A DNA stretch of 9,160 bases, taken from Candidatus Sabulitectum sp. GTDB lineage: Bacteria > Fermentibacterota > Fermentibacteria > Fermentibacterales > JCC-6. The stretch lies in the NCBI GenBank assembly GCA_023136985.1, contig JAGLQD010000293.1:1-9160 (forward strand). The letters run 5' to 3'. Within the stretch, counting starts at the first letter, position 1. Each line of letters opens with the position of its first letter. Made by a program: the position numbers and the translations under genes. The notes beneath the pieces are model-generated. The model saw only the letters and a program-made list of their open reading frames with translations, was not told where the DNA came from and searched no databases. Positions 5,420 through 9,160 of the stretch are shown one piece after another.

Positions 5420-6466
5420 CTACTTCATAAGAACAAATACCCGTGATACAGTCTGGTTTCCAGCACGGAGAACTGCAATATAGATCCCTGAAGGCAGATC
5501 TGAATTCCATGATACTTCACCGGAGCCAGTTTCAAATGCACCATTCATAACAGATGACTGGATTCGGCCTGATGTATCGTAGACGGTCAGGCTTGCATTT
5601 CCTGCAAGCGGCAGCTGGTAATTGAAGGATGCATGACTCATCACAGGGTTTGGTGAGATGGAAAATTGAAGAAGATTCTCATCTTCTGTTGCGCTGTTCT
5701 GATCATCTATACCTGCGGATTCTGATAACCACGCAGCGCCACCGGTTGAGTGATAGGCAGGGTAGGGATTGGTAAATTCCACCCACTCTCCATTAGTGCC
5801 CTGGGAAAGGTCATAGGCAAAGTACGGAATGGCGTCATCGCCTCTGGTAGCAGTAAGATAAACAGTATTATTACCCACTGCCAATCCCCGCCCCTGACCA
5901 TTGGACGCAGGAATTGTGCCGACTATCTGCACCATATCCCCGGTATCAATGTCAATAGAATAAAGACCTGATGTTCCATACTCGGTATAGCCGTAAAGCA
6001 TATCGTCCACAGGGTTGTATCCCAGAGCGAAGAATCTGTAGCTGGTTCCTGTATAGGTGTCGATCTCAAAAGTCGCCTGGCCAGTCTGAGTGTTTATGGA
6101 GTAGATACCCTTTACAGAAGCAAAGTTAGAAAATCCCCACAATGTATCTCTTCCAAAAGCCAGACTCTGCATACTCTCACTGATTTCCGCAATAAATTCC
6201 GGTGACATACTCAAAGTAGCCTTATACAAGTCTGTGTTGAATTCACTGCTGCAAAGATAGAGGGTGTCCTCCGGGGTAGCAGCAGCCCCCAGTACATCAA
6301 AGTTGTAGTATTGTGTCCAAGTCACATCCGGAAAGCTGTCAAGCTCCGAAAAATAAGTGGGCGGTGCCCCTCCCTGAAGACCTGCAAACAACCCACCATT
6401 GGCTGCAGGAACAATTAACAGAGCCAGTACAAATGAAATCAAAAAACCTGAACGAAATGTTATCAC
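5420..6466 (-). CDS. Secreted beta-propeller-like protein with type IX-style C-terminal sorting domain
   Basis: A 348-residue exported protein. A signal peptide (residues 1-23, one basic residue, hydrophobic core FLISFVLALLIVPAA) probably ends at AANG. Residues about 50-250 have repeated strand patterns such as KGIYSINTQTGQATFEID and SGLYSIDIDTGDMVQIVG, which look like propeller blades; no catalytic motif is apparent. The C-terminal 80 residues (FSISPNPVMSHASFNYQLP, then LTVYDTSGR, then LPSGIYIAVLRAG) are the classic Por/type IX sorting or FlgD Ig-like domain, which directs proteins across the outer membrane in FCB bacteria. The start is a GTG with AAGGGGG about 7 bp before it. It has its own promoter (see 6545-6573) and lies 161 bp downstream of the ABC permease. 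Its stop is only a few bases from the permease relic. The role is unknown. Confidence 0.85.
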   Translation of the reverse strand: MITFRSGFLISFVLALLIVPAANGGLFAGLQGGAPPTYFSELDSFPDVTWTQYYNFDVLGAAATPEDTLYLCSSEFNTDLYKATLSMSPEFIAEISESMQSLAFGRDTLWGFSNFASVKGIYSINTQTGQATFEIDTYTGTSYRFFALGYNPVDDMLYGYTEYGTSGLYSIDIDTGDMVQIVGTIPASNGQGRGLAVGNNTVYLTATRGDDAIPYFAYDLSQGTNGEWVEFTNPYPAYHSTGGAAWLSESAGIDDQNSATEDENLLQFSISPNPVMSHASFNYQLPLAGNASLTVYDTSGRIQSSVMNGAFETGSGEVSWNSDLPSGIYIAVLRAGNQTVSRVFVLMK

Positions 6467-6544
6467 AGCTTCCCCCTTGAAGAGATGAGTATCTGCTTAC
6501 GGGTATTACCATCCCTTTATAAGTACTATCCGCAGCAACTTAAA

Positions 6545-6573
6545 ACTATAGCTCGGGAATAGGGCAAGGTCAA
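6545..6573 (-). promoter_or_regulatory. Promoter of the secreted-protein gene
   Basis: On the minus strand, TTGACC (6573-6568) and TATAGT (6550-6545) are separated by exactly 17 bp; each box matches the sigma-70 consensus in five of six positions. The predicted start gives a leader of about 70 bases before the GTG at 6466. The -10 and its flanks (CTATAGTT) match those of the promoter at 8407-8434. The gene thus appears to be transcribed independently of the ABC pair. Confidence 0.6.
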
Positions 6574-6627
6574 TTTCTCATCAACCGTGCAGCTGGTACA
6601 GAGTGGATAAACCTGCTTAGCACTTAT

Positions 6628-7392
6628 TTAGTACTGATTCATCTTGTTCAGTTTTCTTGCTTTTTTCTCCATTCTTTTGAAAACAGCAAGCCCCAGTGCC
6701 ATGTAGAAAATACTGTTGGCGGCTATGAACAGGTACCACCACCCGGGGAAGTTTGCACCCAGCACTATATGATTTCTTACCGCTGCGGCTCCTGCGATGA
6801 ATGGCAGAAAAGCATATGGAGTCATGGGGTAGGTTGGCAGAAGCATCAGGCCGATAAGACCAAAGGAAAGAATTCCGTTCACTGAACTTATCTTCTTGTG
6901 TATCAAACCAAGTCCGCCCATCATAAAACTGATTCCCACAAGAGAGAGAGTGGACAGAAAAACCATTCCGTAAAGGTAGAGCAGATTGATCGTCATCCAC
7001 CGGCCTGTGGCAGCCATGGAAAGGTAGAGCATGATCGTCATGATGATAAAGTTGAAAAGAATATTGACAATCGCCCGGAAGAAAAAGATACGGTGGGCAC
7101 CAAGTGGAGAGAGATAGAGCTGTTCAAGGGTCCCTCGCTGAGACTCACTGAGAATCTCGCCACCGGTATTTCCAAGGGCAAGCATAGCACTGACCCACAG
7201 AATGTAGCCAACCAGCATGCTGTCCAGAGAATTACCCGTTACCCCTGAGCCACCTATGGTCTTTACTCCCCAGAACATACCCATGAAGATCAGAAATAAC
7301 ACAGCTACCATTGCAACGGTGTTGAACATGTATCTGCGGAGGCTCCAGTACATCATTCGTCCTTCAGCACCAAAGAGATTAAGTGTTTTCAT
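6628..7392 (-). CDS. ABC-2 type transporter permease
   Basis: A 254-residue integral membrane protein with about six hydrophobic helices (roughly 22-43, 58-76, 105-127, 135-160, 170-190, 217-238). Between helices 2 and 3 is EILSESQRGTLEQLYLSPLG (79-98), the coupling-helix motif (E-x-GTLEqLxxsP) by which ABC-2 permeases contact the ATPase. The basic tail KRMEKKARKLNKMNQY is cytoplasmic. Its ATG shares one base with the TAA of the ATPase gene (TAATG), so the two are coupled and make an exporter, presumably with two copies of each subunit. Family members export drugs, lipids, polysaccharides or small molecules; the substrate is unknown. The end of a second copy of this gene survives at 5326-5415. 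I see no terminator after the stop. Confidence 0.9.
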   Translation of the reverse strand: MKTLNLFGAEGRMMYWSLRRYMFNTVAMVAVLFLIFMGMFWGVKTIGGSGVTGNSLDSMLVGYILWVSAMLALGNTGGEILSESQRGTLEQLYLSPLGAHRIFFFRAIVNILFNFIIMTIMLYLSMAATGRWMTINLLYLYGMVFLSTLSLVGISFMMGGLGLIHKKISSVNGILSFGLIGLMLLPTYPMTPYAFLPFIAGAAAVRNHIVLGANFPGWWYLFIAANSIFYMALGLAVFKRMEKKARKLNKMNQY

Positions 7393-8321
7393 TATGACTT
7401 CTCCCTGATAACCTCAAGGAAGATATCCTCCAGGTCATTCTCTACACTTTTGAAATTAAGCATCTTGATCCCTGACTCGTCCAGGGCAGTCAGCAGAGGA
7501 AGCAGATGATCCAGTGTCTCCAATTCAACTTTGAGGGAATTACCTGAGGTGGAAGTGGTACCCAGAGATGATACACTCTCAACAAGTGCTTCATGAGGTT
7601 TGTTCTGAAGATCAATTAGGAAATGTTTTCTGGCGAATTTCTCCTTGAGTGATTTCACAGTTTCGTGGGAGATGATCTCGCCTTTGCGGATGATAAGAAT
7701 TCGCTTGCAGATGCTTTCCACAAAATCCATGTTATGGGATGTGATAAGAATTGTTTTTCCCTCCTTCTCAACCACATCTACCAGCCAGTCCATGATGGTT
7801 CTTGTGATCTCTACATCCAGCCCCAGAGTGGGTTCATCCAGTAGAAGGATCGCAGGGGCATGTATGAAGGCGCAGGCAAGGGCACACTTCTGCTTCATCC
7901 CTGCAGAAAACTGTCTTATCTCCTTGTTTGCCACATCGGTAAGTTTCAGACTTTCCAGAAGGTATTCTGCCCGATCTACAATGTCTTTTCTGGGAATACC
8001 CCTTATGCCTGCAAAGTAAGTAAGGTTTTCCATAGGAGTGAGATGCCAGTAGATATTTCTGGCACCTTCGAGAATTGCACCGACATTGGTCAGAATCTCA
8101 TTTCTATTTTTCTTTACGGACAGACCGTTCACCTCAATTGAACCTTTGTCGAATTCGATCAAACCAAGGATGGATTTAAGAGTTGTAGTCTTGCCGGAAC
8201 CATTCGGCCCGAGAATGCCAAGTATTTCCCCGGTACGCACTTCAAAGCTGATGTTATTTACCGCTGTTAAATCTGAGTAGGTCTTTGTAAGATCTTTCAC
8301 CTGGATGCAGTTCTGTGGCAC
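7392..8321 (-). CDS. ABC transporter ATP-binding protein (ABC-2 exporter)
   Basis: A 309-residue ATPase with all nucleotide-binding motifs: Walker A GPNGSGKTT (38-46), signature SAGMKQ (139-144), Walker B ILLLDEP (158-164, catalytic E163), D-loop GLD (167-169) and switch histidine H196 in ITSHN. The Q-loop position is unusual: the sequence is VGAILEGARNIYWHLT (80-95), with Glu in place of the usual Gln; the 'LEGxRNxYW' form is one I associate with a subgroup of ABC-2 exporters. Residues about 225-309 are an added C-terminal domain, as in drug or antibiotic exporters of the DrrA/CcmA-like class. The GTG start has GGGAGGAG about 5 bp before it, and the next Met would cut the ATP site. It powers the permease encoded by the overlapping gene. 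It is divergent from the lipoprotein gene, with 174 bp between. Confidence 0.93.
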   Translation of the reverse strand: MPQNCIQVKDLTKTYSDLTAVNNISFEVRTGEILGILGPNGSGKTTTLKSILGLIEFDKGSIEVNGLSVKKNRNEILTNVGAILEGARNIYWHLTPMENLTYFAGIRGIPRKDIVDRAEYLLESLKLTDVANKEIRQFSAGMKQKCALACAFIHAPAILLLDEPTLGLDVEITRTIMDWLVDVVEKEGKTILITSHNMDFVESICKRILIIRKGEIISHETVKSLKEKFARKHFLIDLQNKPHEALVESVSSLGTTSTSGNSLKVELETLDHLLPLLTALDESGIKMLNFKSVENDLEDIFLEVIREKS

Positions 8322-8360
8322 TGTTCTCCTCCCGGTAGATTTGATTCAAAAAGATAATCG

Positions 8361-8390
8361 AATTTACAAAAATACACAAATTTCTGTTAA
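8361..8390 (-). promoter_or_regulatory. Weak candidate promoter of the ABC exporter pair
   Basis: On the minus strand, TTAACA (8390-8385) and TAAATT (8366-8361) are separated by 18 bp, in a very AT-rich stretch. Other poor pairings exist in the same 60 bp, so the exact site is not settled. Confidence 0.25.
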
Positions 8391-8406
8391 CTAATTTCTA
8401 AAACGC

Positions 8407-8434
8407 TTTACATTTTTGATTGCAGCACTATAGT
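8407..8434 (+). promoter_or_regulatory. Promoter of the lipoprotein gene
   Basis: TTTACA (8407-8412) and TATAGT (8429-8434) are separated by 16 bp, each five of six to consensus. The expected start near 8441 gives a leader of about 55 bases before the ATG at 8496, which has AAAGGAG 8 bp upstream. The -10 hexamer and its neighbours equal those of the secreted-protein promoter. Confidence 0.6.
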
Positions 8435-8495
8435 TGTAACAGTTGATGCTTTGAGAGTGTCTTGTTTTTTCAAATGGTGAAGCAAAGGAGATAGA

Positions 8496-9160
8496 ATGAT
8501 CAAAAAAATGAGTGTTCTTGCTGGGCTTTCTCTTGTGATCCTGGCTGGATGCGGATATGAGGAAGGTCGCGAAGAGTCGGGAGAGATCAGTGACTCTGTG
8601 GAGCAGATGGTTGAATTGAGCATTGTTGGTACAATTGGAGTTGAGCTGGGTGACAGCAATTATGTACTTGGTTCTGTGCAGCAGATAGATCATGATCTTG
8701 GCGGAAACATTCTTGTTCTTGACCGCTCCGCATGTTGTGTTCGTGTCTATTCTCCAATGGGGGAATTCATCAGGCAGATATCTAATGAGGGCAGTGGCCC
8801 AGGAGAATTGTTGAATCCTATGTCTATGACCGTTGTGGGCGACGGAAGAATTTTTGTCGAGACTCCTTTCAGCGGTGGAATGCATGCCTTCACACCTGAG
8901 GGTGAATGGTTGGGTATTGTTACACCGTTTCACAATAATCCACCGATGAATACCATCGGAGCTGACAGTAATGCGTATGTTGCAATCAGACTAGTGGTTG
9001 CTCCTACAGAGAGCGGAGAGCTTGGTGTTACTACATTTATCGGTCGCTATGAGGAAACTGAAGATCCGGTAGTACAATACTGGGAATACGAATTTCCATT
9101 CGATCCGCAGAATCTCACAGACCTGCTGAAAAACACGATCATGGGACATGTTTTCACAGC
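8496..9160 (+). CDS. Lipoprotein, 6-bladed beta-propeller family, N-terminal part
   Basis: Partial gene, open to the right end of the window (221 residues visible). It starts MIKKMSVLAGLSLVILAGCG: a short basic n-region, hydrophobic core and lipobox L16-A17-G18-C19, so the mature protein would be lipid-anchored at C19. Residues about 60-110 follow the '6-bladed beta-propeller' family pattern: DLGGNILVLDRS, VRVYSPMGEFIRQI, and SNEGSGPGELLNP, where GSGPGE is the characteristic motif between blades. Members of this family are frequent in FCB bacteria as extracytoplasmic lipoproteins; they bind ligands or proteins rather than having a known catalytic site. The next Met (residue 5) is a less likely start given the ribosome site. 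It is divergent from the ABC exporter genes, but no functional link can be shown. Confidence 0.85.
   Translation, partial: MIKKMSVLAGLSLVILAGCGYEEGREESGEISDSVEQMVELSIVGTIGVELGDSNYVLGSVQQIDHDLGGNILVLDRSACCVRVYSPMGEFIRQISNEGSGPGELLNPMSMTVVGDGRIFVETPFSGGMHAFTPEGEWLGIVTPFHNNPPMNTIGADSNAYVAIRLVVAPTESGELGVTTFIGRYEETEDPVVQYWEYEFPFDPQNLTDLLKNTIMGHVFT

Noticed and set aside
5095..5430. 111-residue open frame on the plus strand after the cupin
   Set aside because: It starts inside the cupin gene, has no ribosome site, shows no recognisable motif, and overlaps the permease relic and the end of the secreted-protein gene on the other strand.
8391..8933. 180-residue open frame antisense to the lipoprotein
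   Set aside because: It overlaps a gene with a lipobox, ribosome site and promoter; its own translation has no family features.

Overview
The window (moderate GC, closely packed genes on both strands) looks like the chromosome of a Gram-negative bacterium of the Fibrobacteres-Chlorobi-Bacteroidetes (FCB) type. Three things point there. A secreted protein ends in a type IX-style C-terminal sorting/FlgD-like domain. A lipoprotein carries a lipobox and a GxGPGE beta-propeller motif. A VIT-VWA protein has an AgmX/PglI-like tail. An uncultured lineage such as Fermentibacterota would fit, but that is a guess. I see no phage, insertion sequence, tRNA, rRNA or CRISPR array.

Layout. On the left, three minus-strand genes run ThiS/MoaD-like sulfur carrier, EamA-family transporter, glycosyltransferase (its 5' part only; the rest lies before base 1). 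The transporter is translationally coupled to the sulfur carrier; the glycosyltransferase seems to have its own promoter and perhaps a leaderless message. Divergent from these, on the plus strand, are a 771-residue VIT-VWA protein, a strong terminator, a small zinc-ribbon membrane protein, and an overlapping OsmC-cupin gene pair. Convergent with these, on the minus strand, are an ABC-2 exporter (ATPase and permease joined by a TAATG overlap) and then a beta-propeller-like secreted protein with its own good promoter. At the right edge, divergent from the ABC pair, a lipoprotein with a 6-bladed beta-propeller signature begins behind a near-consensus promoter.

The most notable find is in the gap between the cupin and the secreted protein (5133-5419). 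On the minus strand, just after the stop of the secreted-protein gene, is an untracked coding relic. Its last 24 residues align without gaps to the C-terminus of the intact ABC permease about 1.3 kb away, including the terminal NQY. The gap therefore holds the tail of a second, destroyed permease copy, and the secreted-protein gene now stands where the rest of it would have been. The same gap has a 14-bp palindrome, a short hairpin, three copies of TCAGTAC, and an opposite-strand near-match to the permease 3' end.

Most genes here are individually recognisable families. I do not see a clearly new multi-gene system. The candidates for novelty are the permease relic and its repeats, the sulfur-carrier/transporter coupling, and the VIT-VWA protein with its extra C-terminal domain.
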